64,000 nucleotides of DNA from Actinomadura roseirufa (lineage in GTDB: Bacteria; Actinomycetota; Actinomycetes; Streptosporangiales; Streptosporangiaceae). The notes beneath the pieces are model-generated. The model made no database searches. It worked only from the letters and a program-made list of their open reading frames with translations, and was not told the origin of the DNA. Made by a program: the position numbers and the translations under genes. Positions 23,757-34,011 of this stretch are shown here, one piece after another (positions within the stretch are counted from its first letter, which is position 1; each line of letters opens with the position of its first letter). Where the stretch lies: NCBI RefSeq assembly GCF_900659635.1, contig NZ_CAACVB010000005.1:30373-94372 (forward strand), written 5' to 3'.

Positions 23757-24842
23757 CTAGTGGGGCGCGGCTTTGAGCGGGGGGTCGCCGTTCCAGGCTG
23801 CGTGCAGCAGTCGTGCCACGCCTTCGCGGGTCACGGGCGCGGGATTCGCGTACGGGGCGGCCACGACCTGGTCGCAGATGGGATCGATGTCGCCTTCGCC
23901 CATACCGAGGTCGCGCAGCGACCGCGGCGCGTCCAGGGTGCCCGCGAGGTCCCAGACGCGGCGCGCCGGGTCGTCCGAGCCGAGTGCCCGTGACAGGGCC
24001 TCGGCCGCGTCGGGGGCGGCGGGCAGGTTGTGGGCGAGGGCGTGCGGCAGCACGACGGTGTGGGTCGCGGCGTGCGGGAGGTCGAGCGTTCCCCCGAGGG
24101 CGTGGCACAGCTTGTGGTGCAGGGACATGGTCGTGGCGCCGAGGCACGCGCCGCACAGCCAGGACGCGTACAGCGCCCGCTCCCGGGCGGCGCGATCGCC
24201 GCCGTCGGCGGCCACGGCGGGCAGCGCCCCGGCCATCGCCCGCGCGCCCTCCTCGGCCATCAGCGAGATGACCGGTGAGCGGTCCGGCGCGTACAGCGCC
24301 TCGGCGGCGTGGGCGATGGCGTTGAAGCCGCTGGTCACCGACATGGCGACCGGCAGCCCGAGGGTGAGGTCCGGGTCGTACAGGACGCGCGCGGGCAGCA
24401 CCCGCCGGTCCTTGCCGGTGCGCTTGCGGCCGTTCTCGGTGAGCCCCCACACCGCGGTCATCTCCGAGCCCGCATAGGTCGTGGGGACGGCGACGACCGG
24501 CAGGTCGTGCTCCAGCGCGATGGCCTTGCCCAGCCCGATGGCCGACCCGCCGCCGACGGCCACGCAGGCGTCGGCGCCCAGTTCGGCGGCGCGCGCGCGG
24601 GCGCGCCGGGCCACCTCGACCGGGACGTGCATGCGCGCCTCGGCGAGCACTCCGGCGGACCGCTCGCCCAACGCATCCGCGATGGCCTCCCCGGTCGCGC
24701 GCTGCTCGGGCGAGCAGAGCACGAGGGCACGGTGCGCCCCCAACTGGGCGACCTCCTCGGGGAGGGACGCGATGGTGCCGGAACCGAACCGCACCCGCAT
24801 CGGGAGGGCGTCGTAGGAGAAGGACGTCTGGAACATGCTCAC
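23757..24842 (-). CDS. Maleylacetate reductase
   Basis: This 361-residue enzyme of the iron-containing alcohol dehydrogenase-like superfamily reduces maleylacetate to 3-oxoadipate with NAD(P)H. Visible features are the MRVRFGSGTIASLPEE start, the cofactor motif CVAVGGGSAIGLGKAIAL, VPTTYAGSEMTAVWGLTENG (characteristic of maleylacetate reductases), and HHKLCHALGGTLDLPHAATH in the C-terminal domain. The start overlaps the stop of the intradiol dioxygenase by 4 bases (ATGA), so ring cleavage and reduction are coupled. Decayed GGTTTTAG-like repeats follow its stop codon (about 23721-23757). Confidence 0.92.
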   Translation of the reverse strand: MSMFQTSFSYDALPMRVRFGSGTIASLPEEVAQLGAHRALVLCSPEQRATGEAIADALGERSAGVLAEARMHVPVEVARRARARAAELGADACVAVGGGSAIGLGKAIALEHDLPVVAVPTTYAGSEMTAVWGLTENGRKRTGKDRRVLPARVLYDPDLTLGLPVAMSVTSGFNAIAHAAEALYAPDRSPVISLMAEEGARAMAGALPAVAADGGDRAARERALYASWLCGACLGATTMSLHHKLCHALGGTLDLPHAATHTVVLPHALAHNLPAAPDAAEALSRALGSDDPARRVWDLAGTLDAPRSLRDLGMGEGDIDPICDQVVAAPYANPAPVTREGVARLLHAAWNGDPPLKAAPH

Positions 24843-25798
24843 ACCTCCTGGGCGTCGTCGGCGCGCAGGACGATGTCGAAGTTCACCGTGCGGAACGGGT
24901 TGGACAGACCGGCCTCGGCCGCGCGCCGCGGGTCGTCCACCTCGGGGAACTCGCGCACCAGGCTGGGCTTCACGCCGAACACGGCGTCGGAGTCGATGTA
25001 GGGCGTCCCGGCGACGAACAGATGCGTCGTCACCGTCCGGTATCCGGGGGCGGACACCTCGAAGTGGACGTGCGCGGGCCGGTTCGGATGCCGGGACGTC
25101 GCGTCCAGCAGCCGCCCGACCGGGCCGTCATGCGGGATGGGGTAGTACCGGGGGACGATCGAGCGGAACCAGAACCGGCCCTCCGCGTCCGCGGTGAACA
25201 GCCCGCGCAGGTTGCGCGGCGGCTGCACGTCGGGTTGCTGGACGTCGTAGAAGCCCTCGGCGTTGGCCTGCCACACGTCGACCACGGCCCCGGGGACAGG
25301 GCGTCCGTCGGAGCCCCTCACGCTGCCGGTGACCAGGCACGGCGTGCCCTTGCCGTCCTCGGCGATGTCGGCGCCCAGCTCGCGGGCCGGGGACTCGACC
25401 ATGTGGAAGGGCCCCTCCACGGTCGACTCGGTGAGCCCGCCGCCGGCCCGGTTGTTGATGGTCTCGACCAGCATCGAGGCGCCGAGGACGTCGGACAGCA
25501 GGATGAACTCCTGCCGGGTGCCGGAGCACGTCTTCCCGGTCGCGGTGAGGAACTCGATCGCCGCCGCCCACTCCCGCTCGGTGAGCTCGACGTCCTTGAC
25601 GAAGTCGTGCAGGTGCCGGACGAGGGAGGTGAGGATCCGCCGCAGGCGCGGGTCCGCGGTCGCGGCGAAGCTCGCCGCGACCACCTCCGCCGACCGCTCC
25701 TCGGAGAACAGCTCGGCCGCCGGGGGAACGGCGCCCGACGGGGAGGTGCCCGTTGGGGAGGTGGCGGGGTCGGGGTCGGGGACGGGGTGTAGGTCCAT
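24839..25798 (-). CDS. Intradiol ring-cleavage dioxygenase, hydroxyquinol 1,2-dioxygenase type
   Basis: This 319-residue non-haem Fe(III) dioxygenase has an N-terminal helical dimer domain (ATADPRLRRILTSLVRHLHDFVKDVELTEREW). The catalytic beta-sandwich begins at VEGPFHMVESP, and iron ligand motifs RYYPIPHDGPVG (two Tyr) and HPNRPAHVHFEV (two His) follow. The product is maleylacetate if the substrate is hydroxyquinol; the partner maleylacetate reductase downstream favours that over catechol. The first 25 residues are a Pro/Thr-rich extension. It is the first gene of the leftward pair controlled from the IclR region. Confidence 0.9.
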   Translation of the reverse strand: MDLHPVPDPDPATSPTGTSPSGAVPPAAELFSEERSAEVVAASFAATADPRLRRILTSLVRHLHDFVKDVELTEREWAAAIEFLTATGKTCSGTRQEFILLSDVLGASMLVETINNRAGGGLTESTVEGPFHMVESPARELGADIAEDGKGTPCLVTGSVRGSDGRPVPGAVVDVWQANAEGFYDVQQPDVQPPRNLRGLFTADAEGRFWFRSIVPRYYPIPHDGPVGRLLDATSRHPNRPAHVHFEVSAPGYRTVTTHLFVAGTPYIDSDAVFGVKPSLVREFPEVDDPRRAAEAGLSNPFRTVNFDIVLRADDAQEV

Positions 25799-25826
25799 GA
25801 TCGCCTCTCGTGTGGGTCCGCGGTCG

Positions 25827-26633
25827 TCACGACCCGCGCACCGCGCGCTGCGGCGCGGTGTGGATCAGCTCGTAGTCGCGCCCGATCACGCCGGTCGTCT
25901 GGAGCAGCAGCGGGAGCAGGTCGTCGATCAGCTCGCGGTGGCCGACCTCGGCGGCGATCACGGTGAGGTTGACCGCCGCGACCGTCCGCCCGTCGCCGTC
26001 GCGCAGCGGCGCGGCGACCGAGCGGATCCCGGGCGCCACCTCCCCGTCGGTCGCGGCCCAGCCGCGGGCGCGCACCTCCCGCAGCTCGGCCTCGATCTCG
26101 CCGGGCGGCCGGGGCCGGTGCGCCCGGACGGGCGAGCGCGGCGGCGTGCGCAGCGCCTCGCCGAGAGCGGCGGCGTCCAGGGACGCGAGCAGGACCTTGC
26201 CGAGCGCGGTGCTGGCGGCGGGGAGGCGCGCGCCCACCCGGACGTTCACGGCGACCACCTTGGGCACCTCGACGCGGGCGACGTAGAGGATGTCCGAGCC
26301 GTCGAGCTGGGCGATGGAGGCCGCCTGGTCCGTCTCCTCCACGAGGTCGCGCAGGTGGGGGAGCGCGACGTCCCACAGACCGGCGGACAGCGTGTAGGCC
26401 ACGCCGAGTTCGAGCACGCGCGGGGTGAGCACGACCCCCTCGGGCGTCGTGCGCGCGTACCCGAGGTGTTCGAGCGTGCGGACGATCCGGCGGGCCGTCG
26501 GACGGGCCAGCCCCGTCGCCGTCGCGATCTCCGTGAGCGACATCGGCGCGCGGTGCGGGCCGAAGCAGCGGAGCACGTCGAGACCGCGGGCCAGGGCCTC
26601 GATGAAGTCCGGGCCGGCGTCGTCGCGCGGCAT
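25827..26633 (-). CDS. IclR-family regulator of the aromatic cluster (PcaR/PobR-like)
   Basis: This 268-residue protein has an N-terminal winged HTH (FIEALARGLDVLRCFG, MSLTEIATATGLARPTARRIVRTLEHLGY) and a C-terminal effector domain (SIAQLDGSDILYVARVEVPK, VAAVNLTVIA). The layout matches regulators of protocatechuate and 4-hydroxybenzoate genes. ATG 26633 is chosen because GGAGGGAG lies just upstream. It is transcribed with the dioxygenase and reductase genes and divergently from the FAD hydroxylase operon. Two matching palindromes at 26694 and 26836 lie between the divergent starts and are the likely binding sites. Its effector is probably a pathway intermediate. Confidence 0.88.
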   Translation of the reverse strand: MPRDDAGPDFIEALARGLDVLRCFGPHRAPMSLTEIATATGLARPTARRIVRTLEHLGYARTTPEGVVLTPRVLELGVAYTLSAGLWDVALPHLRDLVEETDQAASIAQLDGSDILYVARVEVPKVVAVNVRVGARLPAASTALGKVLLASLDAAALGEALRTPPRSPVRAHRPRPPGEIEAELREVRARGWAATDGEVAPGIRSVAAPLRDGDGRTVAAVNLTVIAAEVGHRELIDDLLPLLLQTTGVIGRDYELIHTAPQRAVRGS

Positions 26634-26693
26634 GTCGCTCCCTCCCGGCGGCGGGCTCGCGGCCCGCCGGCTCTCGACCCAGCATAGGAGATC

Positions 26694-26718
26694 TGACCGT
26701 CCTCCGGTCAAGTGACCG
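26694..26718. promoter_or_regulatory. IclR operator 1: TGACCG-N5-CGGTCA plus an extra half-site
   Basis: Arms 26694-26699 and 26705-26710 are perfectly inverted with a 5-nt spacer. A third half-site (TGACCG at 26713-26718) follows immediately. It is about 60-70 bp upstream of the IclR start. Confidence 0.75.
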
Positions 26719-26835
26719 TTCAGCCGGATTTCGCCTCGGTGATCTCAGGTGTGCAGGTCAAGAGGTAGTGCAATCAATGAACGGGTCCCTTGACCGCCCC
26801 GGAGGCGCGTTCAATGCTGCCAGTACCCGGCCTGA

Positions 26836-26854
26836 TTGACCGTACTTCGGTCAA
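26836..26854. promoter_or_regulatory. IclR operator 2: TTGACCG-N5-CGGTCAA
   Basis: The 7-bp arms are perfect, with the same 5-nt spacer as operator 1. Centred about 47 bp upstream of the FAD hydroxylase ATG at 26892, it covers the expected promoter. Confidence 0.8.
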
Positions 26855-26891
26855 GTAGCCGTACAACGGTCGCTTCAGTGGAGGCAAGCAC

Positions 26892-28580
<1,689 letters not shown>

Positions 28581-28594
28581 GAGGAGGAACCGAT

Positions 28595-29968
28595 ATGAGC
28601 GAGACCGACACGGCTGAGACGGACATGAGGGGCACCGCGCAACGGCGCGTGCTCATCGAGAACGGCTGGGTCGTCACCGGCGACCCGTCGCGCGGCACCC
28701 TCACCGGGTGCGACGTCCTGGTGGAGGACGGCCTCATCGCCGCCGTGGGCCCGGACCTGCCCGGCACCGGCGCCGAGGTGATCGACGCCCGCGACATGAT
28801 CGTCATCCCCGGGCTCGTCGACGCGCACAAGCACACCTGGCAGTCCGCCGTCCGGCACCGCTGCGCCGGGATGGACCTGCGGACCTACTTCGGCGAGATG
28901 TTCGCCGGGCTCGGCCCGCGCTACGGCCCCGCGGACGTGTACGCCGGGAACCTGCTCGGCGCCCTGTCCGCCCTCGACGCGGGCACGACCACGCTGATGG
29001 ACTGGTCGCACGTGCAGAACTCGCCCGAGCACGCCGACCGGGCCGTCGCGGCGCTGCGCGACAGCGGGATCCGCGCGGTCTTCGGGCACGGCTGGCCGCT
29101 CACCGACCTCACGGGCTGGATCGCGGGCAGCGACCGGCCGCACACGGCGGACGTCCGCCGGATCCGCCGCGACCTGCTGCCCGACGACGACGCCCTGGTC
29201 ACCCTGCAGCTCGCGGGGCGCGGCCCGGAGCTGTCCACGCTCGCGGCGACCCGCGCCGATCTCGCCATGGCGCGCGACCTCGGGATCCGCGTCTCCATCC
29301 ACATGGGCTGCGGACCCGAGTACGGCGCGATGGCGGCCATCGCGCAACTGGAGCGCGCGGGGCTGCTCGGCCCCGACCTGGCCTTCGTGCACTGCAGCGA
29401 GTCCTCCGACGACGAGTTCGCGATGATGGCCGGGAACGGATGCGCGCTCGTCCTCGCCCCGCAGCACGAGCAGGCCCTCCCCGGCATCGGCCACACCCCG
29501 CTCGACCGGGCGCGCGCCTTCGGGATCACGACCGGGCTGAGCACCGACACCGAGACCGCCGGGGCCGCCGACCTGTTCGTCCAGATGCGCGCGGGCCTGG
29601 CCGCGCACCGCAGCCAGCTCGCCGGCGGACGGTCCCGGTTCACCGACCGGCTCGCGCCGTTCGGCGTCGGCGAGGTCTTCGCGATGGCCACCCAGGGCGG
29701 CGCGGACGCGCTGGGGCTCGGCGACCGGGTCGGCAGCCTGACCCCGGGCAAGCGCGCCGACATCGTCCTCGTCCGCGCGACCGATCCCAACCTCTTCCCG
29801 GTCACCGACCCGGTGGCCGCCCTGGTGTGCTCCGCGCATCCCGGCAACGTCGACACCGTCCTGGTGGACGGCGTCGTCCGCAAGCGGGCCGGCGCCCTCA
29901 CCGGTGACGCCATCGACCGCGCCCGGGAACTGGCGCTGGCCTCCCACCGCCGCCTTCTCGGCGCCTGA
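28595..29968 (+). CDS. Amidohydrolase of the TrzA/AtzB/cytosine deaminase-like superfamily
   Basis: This 457-residue metal-dependent hydrolase has metal ligands in IPGLVDAHKHTWQS (HxH), SIHMGC, FVHCSESSDDE and GLSTDTETAG, and a closing GKRADIVLVRATDPN segment of the composite domain. The HKH in place of HTH or HCH is typical of one subgroup of amino- or chlorohydrolases. It starts at ATG 28595 with GAGGAGGAA upstream, 14 bp after the hydroxylase stop, so it is in the same operon. It probably removes an amine, halide or ring amide from a heterocyclic or substituted aromatic substrate. It is cytoplasmic, without a signal peptide. Confidence 0.85.
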   Translation: MSETDTAETDMRGTAQRRVLIENGWVVTGDPSRGTLTGCDVLVEDGLIAAVGPDLPGTGAEVIDARDMIVIPGLVDAHKHTWQSAVRHRCAGMDLRTYFGEMFAGLGPRYGPADVYAGNLLGALSALDAGTTTLMDWSHVQNSPEHADRAVAALRDSGIRAVFGHGWPLTDLTGWIAGSDRPHTADVRRIRRDLLPDDDALVTLQLAGRGPELSTLAATRADLAMARDLGIRVSIHMGCGPEYGAMAAIAQLERAGLLGPDLAFVHCSESSDDEFAMMAGNGCALVLAPQHEQALPGIGHTPLDRARAFGITTGLSTDTETAGAADLFVQMRAGLAAHRSQLAGGRSRFTDRLAPFGVGEVFAMATQGGADALGLGDRVGSLTPGKRADIVLVRATDPNLFPVTDPVAALVCSAHPGNVDTVLVDGVVRKRAGALTGDAIDRARELALASHRRLLGA

Positions 29969-30013
29969 ACCCCCTTCGCGCCACTCTCCGAAAGCACTCT
30001 CAGAAAGGCCACC

Positions 30014-30991
30014 ATGTCACTCGACCCCGACATCGCCGGGTTCCTGTCCGCGCTCCGCTCCGCCGGAGTCCCGCCCGGCATGTCCGGGACCCCCGCCGAA
30101 ATGCGCGAGCGCATGCGGGCCGGGATCGAAGCGAACTGGGATCCCGCCGCGTTCGCCCCGGTCAAGAGCGTCGAGGACGCCGTCGTCGGCGGGCTGCGCC
30201 TCATGATCGTCCAGCCGGACGCGGAGGAGCCGGGCCCGGTGCCCACCGTCCTCTACTTCCACCCCGGCAGCTTCGTCATGGGCAGCGCGCACCTCATGCA
30301 GGACGTGGCGCGGCGCCTCGCGCACGACCTCGGCGCCTGCGTCGTCTCCGTCGACTACCGGCTCGTCCCCGAGCACCCGTTCCCGGCCGCGGTCGAGGAC
30401 GCGATGACCGCGCTGCGCTGGGCGGCCGAGTCCATCGCCGACCTCGGCGGCGATCCGGCGCGCGTCGGCCTCGCCGGGGAGAGCTCCGGCGCGAACCTCG
30501 CGACGGTCACGGCGCTGCGGGCCCGCGACGCGGGGATCCCCGTGGCGGGCCAGCTGCTCGCCTCCCCGGTGACCGACTTCACCGTCCGGTACCCCTCGGT
30601 CGCCGAGAACGCCGACGGCTACTTCCTGACCGGCGACGATCTGGCGACGATCAAGCGGTTCTACACCGGCGGCGACGACGCCCGCGCGGCGGACCCGCGC
30701 GTCTCGCCGGCCCTGGCACCGGACCTGACCGGCGTCGCCCCGGCCGTCGTCGGGGTGGCCGGGTTCGACCCTCTGCGCGATGACGGGATCGTCTACGCGG
30801 CGCGGCTCCTGGAGGCGGGCGTGCCCACCGCCCTGCGCGTCTACCCGGGGCTCATCCACCCGTTCTTCGGCATGCCCGGCCTGTCCCCGGCGGCGGGCGC
30901 GGCCGTGTCCGAGCTGACCGGTCTCCTCGGCGACCTGCTCGCCGCGCCGTCCTCACCCGGCACGGGTTCCGGCAAGGGGGAGGACGCGTGA
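30014..30991 (+). CDS. Alpha/beta hydrolase, HSL/acetyl-esterase-like, atypical oxyanion motif
   Basis: This 325-residue hydrolase has the fold of hormone-sensitive-lipase-type esterases. The nucleophile elbow is GLAGESSGANLA (usually GDSAG), the acid is probably in GFDPLRDDG, and the catalytic His is in GLIHPFFG. The oxyanion loop normally reads HGGGF but is YFHPGSFVMGS here, a marked change. ATG 30014 is preceded by GAAAGG. It lies between the amidohydrolase (45 bp) and the dehydrogenase (4-base overlap) of the operon. It may cleave an ester, lactone or amide intermediate. Confidence 0.85.
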   Translation: MSLDPDIAGFLSALRSAGVPPGMSGTPAEMRERMRAGIEANWDPAAFAPVKSVEDAVVGGLRLMIVQPDAEEPGPVPTVLYFHPGSFVMGSAHLMQDVARRLAHDLGACVVSVDYRLVPEHPFPAAVEDAMTALRWAAESIADLGGDPARVGLAGESSGANLATVTALRARDAGIPVAGQLLASPVTDFTVRYPSVAENADGYFLTGDDLATIKRFYTGGDDARAADPRVSPALAPDLTGVAPAVVGVAGFDPLRDDGIVYAARLLEAGVPTALRVYPGLIHPFFGMPGLSPAAGAAVSELTGLLGDLLAAPSSPGTGSGKGEDA

Positions 30992-32508
30992 GCGCGCCGA
31001 TCCGCGAGATAGGGCACTGGATCGACGGCAAGGAGGTCCACGGGCCCGTTGCGGACACTGCGCCTGTTGGGGACACTGCGCCGGTGACCGATCCGGCGAC
31101 GGGCCGTGTCACCGGACGGGTCGTGCTGGCGGGTGCCGCCGACGCGCGGGTCGCGATCGCCTCGGCGGCGGCGGCCTTCCCCGCCTGGCGGGACCTCTCG
31201 CTGACCAGGCGCACCCGGATCCTCTTCCGCTTCCGGGAGCTGCTGGAGCGGCGCAAGCCGGAGCTGGCCCGGCTGATCACCGCCGAGCACGGCAAGGTCC
31301 TGGCGGACGCCCTCGGCGAGATCAGCCGGGGCCAGGAGGTCGTCGAGTTCGCGTGCGGGATCCCGCACCTGCTCAAGGGCTCGATGACGGAGAACGCCTC
31401 GACCGGCGTGGACGTGTGCTCGATCCGTCAGCCGCTCGGCCCGGTCGCGGTCGTCTCGCCGTTCAACTTCCCCGCGATGGTCCCCCTCTGGTTCTTCCCG
31501 CTCGCCATCGCCGCGGGCAACACCGTGGTGCTCAAGCCGAGCGAGAAGGACCCGTCCGCCTCGATCTGGCTCGCCGAACTGTGGGCCGAGGCAGGTCTGC
31601 CCGACGGCGTGTTCGCCGTCCTGCAAGGCGGCAGGACGGCGGTCGACGAGCTGCTCACCCACCCCGACATCCGGGCGGTCTCGTTCGTCGGCTCCACCCC
31701 CGTCGCCCGGTACGTCTACGCCACCGCGAGCGCGCACGGAAAGCGCGTCCAGGCGCTCGGCGGCGCGAAGAACCACATGCTCGTGCTGCCCGACGCCGAT
31801 CTCGACGCCACCGCCGACGCCGCCGTGAACGCCGGGTTCGGCTCGGCCGGGGAGCGCTGCATGGCCGTCAGCGTCGTGGTGGCCGTCGGGGACGTCGCCG
31901 ACCGGCTCGTCCCGCGGATCGCCGAGCGGGCCGCCGCCATCAGGACCGGCGACGGCACCCGCTCCTGCGACATGGGCCCGCTGGTCACCGCGGAGCACCG
32001 CGACAGGGTCGCCGCCTACGTCGGCTCCGGCGAGCTGGACGGCGCGACGGTCGTCCTCGACGGGCGCAGGGTCCGCCCGGACGGGGCGGAAGGGGGCTTC
32101 TGGCTCGGCCCGACGCTGCTCGACCACGTCACGCCCGCCATGACGGTCTACACCGACGAGATCTTCGGGCCGGTGCTGTCGGTCGTGCGGGCCGGCTCCT
32201 TCGACGAGGCGATGGCGCTGATCAACGCGAGCCCCTACGGCAACGGCGCCTGCGTCTTCACCCGGGACGGCGGCGCCGCCCGGCGCTTCCAGAACGAGGT
32301 CGAGGCGGGAATGGTCGGCGTGAACGTGCCCGTCCCCGTGCCGATGGCGTACTACGGCTTCGGCGGATGGAAGGACTCGCTGTTCGGTGACACGCACGCC
32401 CACGGCACCGAGGGCGTGCACTTCTTCACCCGCGGCAAGGTCGTCACGAGCCGGTGGCCGGAGCCCGTCCGCGGTGGGCTCGACCTCGGTTTCCCTGAGA
32501 ACACCTGA
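30988..32508 (+). CDS. mmsA: Methylmalonate-semialdehyde dehydrogenase-like aldehyde dehydrogenase (MmsA type)
   Basis: This is a 506-residue aldehyde dehydrogenase. It has the NAD-binding PFNFPAMVPLWFFPLAIAAGN segment, LKPSEKDPSAS, FVGSTPVARY and nucleophile Cys291 in GSAGERCMAVS. The C-terminal PVPVPMAYYGFGGWKDSLFGD is characteristic of CoA-acylating MmsA enzymes. It normally turns methylmalonate or malonate semialdehyde into an acyl-CoA. The GTG start overlaps the esterase stop. Here it likely handles a semialdehyde fragment released by the catabolic operon; the paralogue used for valine or inositol breakdown is probably elsewhere. The N-terminus carries a doubled 18-bp repeat (31048-31083, VADTAP/VGDTAP). 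It ends at the 32585 hairpin. Confidence 0.9.
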   Translation: MSAPIREIGHWIDGKEVHGPVADTAPVGDTAPVTDPATGRVTGRVVLAGAADARVAIASAAAAFPAWRDLSLTRRTRILFRFRELLERRKPELARLITAEHGKVLADALGEISRGQEVVEFACGIPHLLKGSMTENASTGVDVCSIRQPLGPVAVVSPFNFPAMVPLWFFPLAIAAGNTVVLKPSEKDPSASIWLAELWAEAGLPDGVFAVLQGGRTAVDELLTHPDIRAVSFVGSTPVARYVYATASAHGKRVQALGGAKNHMLVLPDADLDATADAAVNAGFGSAGERCMAVSVVVAVGDVADRLVPRIAERAAAIRTGDGTRSCDMGPLVTAEHRDRVAAYVGSGELDGATVVLDGRRVRPDGAEGGFWLGPTLLDHVTPAMTVYTDEIFGPVLSVVRAGSFDEAMALINASPYGNGACVFTRDGGAARRFQNEVEAGMVGVNVPVPVPMAYYGFGGWKDSLFGDTHAHGTEGVHFFTRGKVVTSRWPEPVRGGLDLGFPENT

Positions 32509-32584
32509 CAGGGGGCCGGTCCGGAACTCCGGCGGCTCCGCGATGTGAAGCTCCATGCCGCACCTCTCCGGGCTCGGTTCGGTC

Positions 32585-32627
32585 CGGCGTCCCACGCACC
32601 GGCAGCGCGCCGGTGCGTGGGACGCCG
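32585..32627. terminator. Bidirectional hairpin terminator, 19-bp stem
   Basis: Arms 32585-32603 and 32609-32627 pair perfectly around a 5-nt loop. It lies between the convergent genes ending at 32508 and 32633 and is the longest hairpin in the window. Confidence 0.85.
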
Positions 32628-32632
32628 CCGGA

Positions 32633-33922
32633 TCAGGGGAGGACGACCTCGCCGCCCGCCTCGGGCGGCCCCTCCGGGACGGCCTTCCGCCCGGTCGCGC
32701 GGGGCGCCGTCTCCCTGAGCAGCACGGCGACCAGGGCCAGCAGGATCGGTGCCGCGCCGTACAGCAGCAGCGCGTCGCCGAGGTCGCCGGTCGCGTCGGC
32801 GACCGCGCCGCCGAGCTGCGGGCCGAGCGCCCCGCCGACCGTCTCGCCGACGGCGATCTGCAGCGCGAAGGCCGTGGCCATCAGCTCGCGCGGGACCGAC
32901 TCGCCGGGCACCACATAGGTGATCAGCGTGAGGGACCCGCCCGCCATGAGGCCGGCCGCCAGCGACGCCAGCAGCAGCGGGAGCGAGTGCGCGAACAGGA
33001 CGAAGCACACCGGCACGAGCCCGCTGCAGACCGCCGCCGCGAGCAGGGCCGGCCGGCGCCCGATCCGGTCCGACACCGCCGGGGCGAGGATGCTCCCGAC
33101 CGCGATGACGAGGCCGTACACGGTGAGGACGAGCGTCGACGTCCCCCGTGAGAGCCCCTCGTCGTGGAGGAACGCCGGGGCGAACGTGCCGAAGCCGATG
33201 CTCGATCCGATGCAGACGGTCGATCCCGCGAGCGCCAGCGGGACGTTGCGGTCGGCGAGGACGCGGCGGAAGTCGCGCGCCCTGATCCGGTGGGCGTCCG
33301 CCGCGGCCGGGCCGTCCTCGCGCATGAAGACCGCCACGAGCACGGCCACCGCGATGCCCGGGACCGCGACGAGCGGGAAGGCGAGCCGCCAGCCCAGCGC
33401 CGTGGCGAGCCCGATCATGATGCCCGGTGCCAGCGCGCTGCCGATGAGCAGCGTCCCGGCGATGACGATGCCCATGTTCCGCCCGCGCCGCTCCGGCGAC
33501 GACGCGCGGGCGACCGCGCCCTGGATCAGCGGCAGCGCGGGCCCCTCGCAGAACCCGATGACCGCGCGGAGCAGCAGCAGGGACCCGTAGTTCGGCGCCA
33601 GCCCGATCAGGCCGACCGCGCAGGAGAACAGGACCAGGCTCGCGACGATCATCCATTTGGCCCCGCCGCCGAGCCGGTCGGCGAGGACGGAGAAGATCAG
33701 GCTGGAGATCGCCCAGGCGACGGCGGTGACCGAGACGAGCGAGCCCAGCCGGCTGTTGTCGAGGTCGAGGTCCGCGCCGATCTGGGGGAACAGGAACGTG
33801 ATCCCGAAGCGGTCGAGGAACACGATCCCGGCCGCGAAGAACATGATGGCGACGAGGGTGTTCTGCCGCGCCGCGCCGGGAACGCCCGGGGCGGGGCGGC
33901 GGGAGGGTTCGATGACGTGCAT
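32633..33922 (-). CDS. MFS transporter, aromatic acid/organic anion type
   Basis: This 429-residue permease has 12 predicted membrane helices. MFS signature motifs are VLADRLGGGAKW after TM2 and SDRIGRRPALLA in the second half; FGITFLFPQIGADLDLDNSRLG in TM1 resembles the aromatic acid and hexuronate (ACS/AAHS) branches. ATG 33922 with GGGGAG upstream is chosen; the long open frame to 34867 is a shadow of the decarboxylase gene. Likely role: uptake of the substrate of the aromatic island. A 15-bp repeat pair lies in its 5' region. Confidence 0.88.
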   Translation of the reverse strand: MHVIEPSRRPAPGVPGAARQNTLVAIMFFAAGIVFLDRFGITFLFPQIGADLDLDNSRLGSLVSVTAVAWAISSLIFSVLADRLGGGAKWMIVASLVLFSCAVGLIGLAPNYGSLLLLRAVIGFCEGPALPLIQGAVARASSPERRGRNMGIVIAGTLLIGSALAPGIMIGLATALGWRLAFPLVAVPGIAVAVLVAVFMREDGPAAADAHRIRARDFRRVLADRNVPLALAGSTVCIGSSIGFGTFAPAFLHDEGLSRGTSTLVLTVYGLVIAVGSILAPAVSDRIGRRPALLAAAVCSGLVPVCFVLFAHSLPLLLASLAAGLMAGGSLTLITYVVPGESVPRELMATAFALQIAVGETVGGALGPQLGGAVADATGDLGDALLLYGAAPILLALVAVLLRETAPRATGRKAVPEGPPEAGGEVVLP

Positions 33923-33976
33923 GGTGACTCCCCATGGGAAGGGTCGGACAGGGGTGTCACTCCCGGGGAGCACGAA

Positions 33977-34006
33977 CCGCGTGAGGGCGGGCCGCGTGAG
34001 GGCGGG
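33977..34006. repeat. 15-bp direct repeat CCGCGTGAGGGCGGG x2
   Basis: Two identical units at 33977-33991 and 33992-34006 end 5 bases from the stop codon of the leftward decarboxylase-like gene (34012-34014). Confidence 0.7.
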
Positions 34007-34011
34007 CCGCC

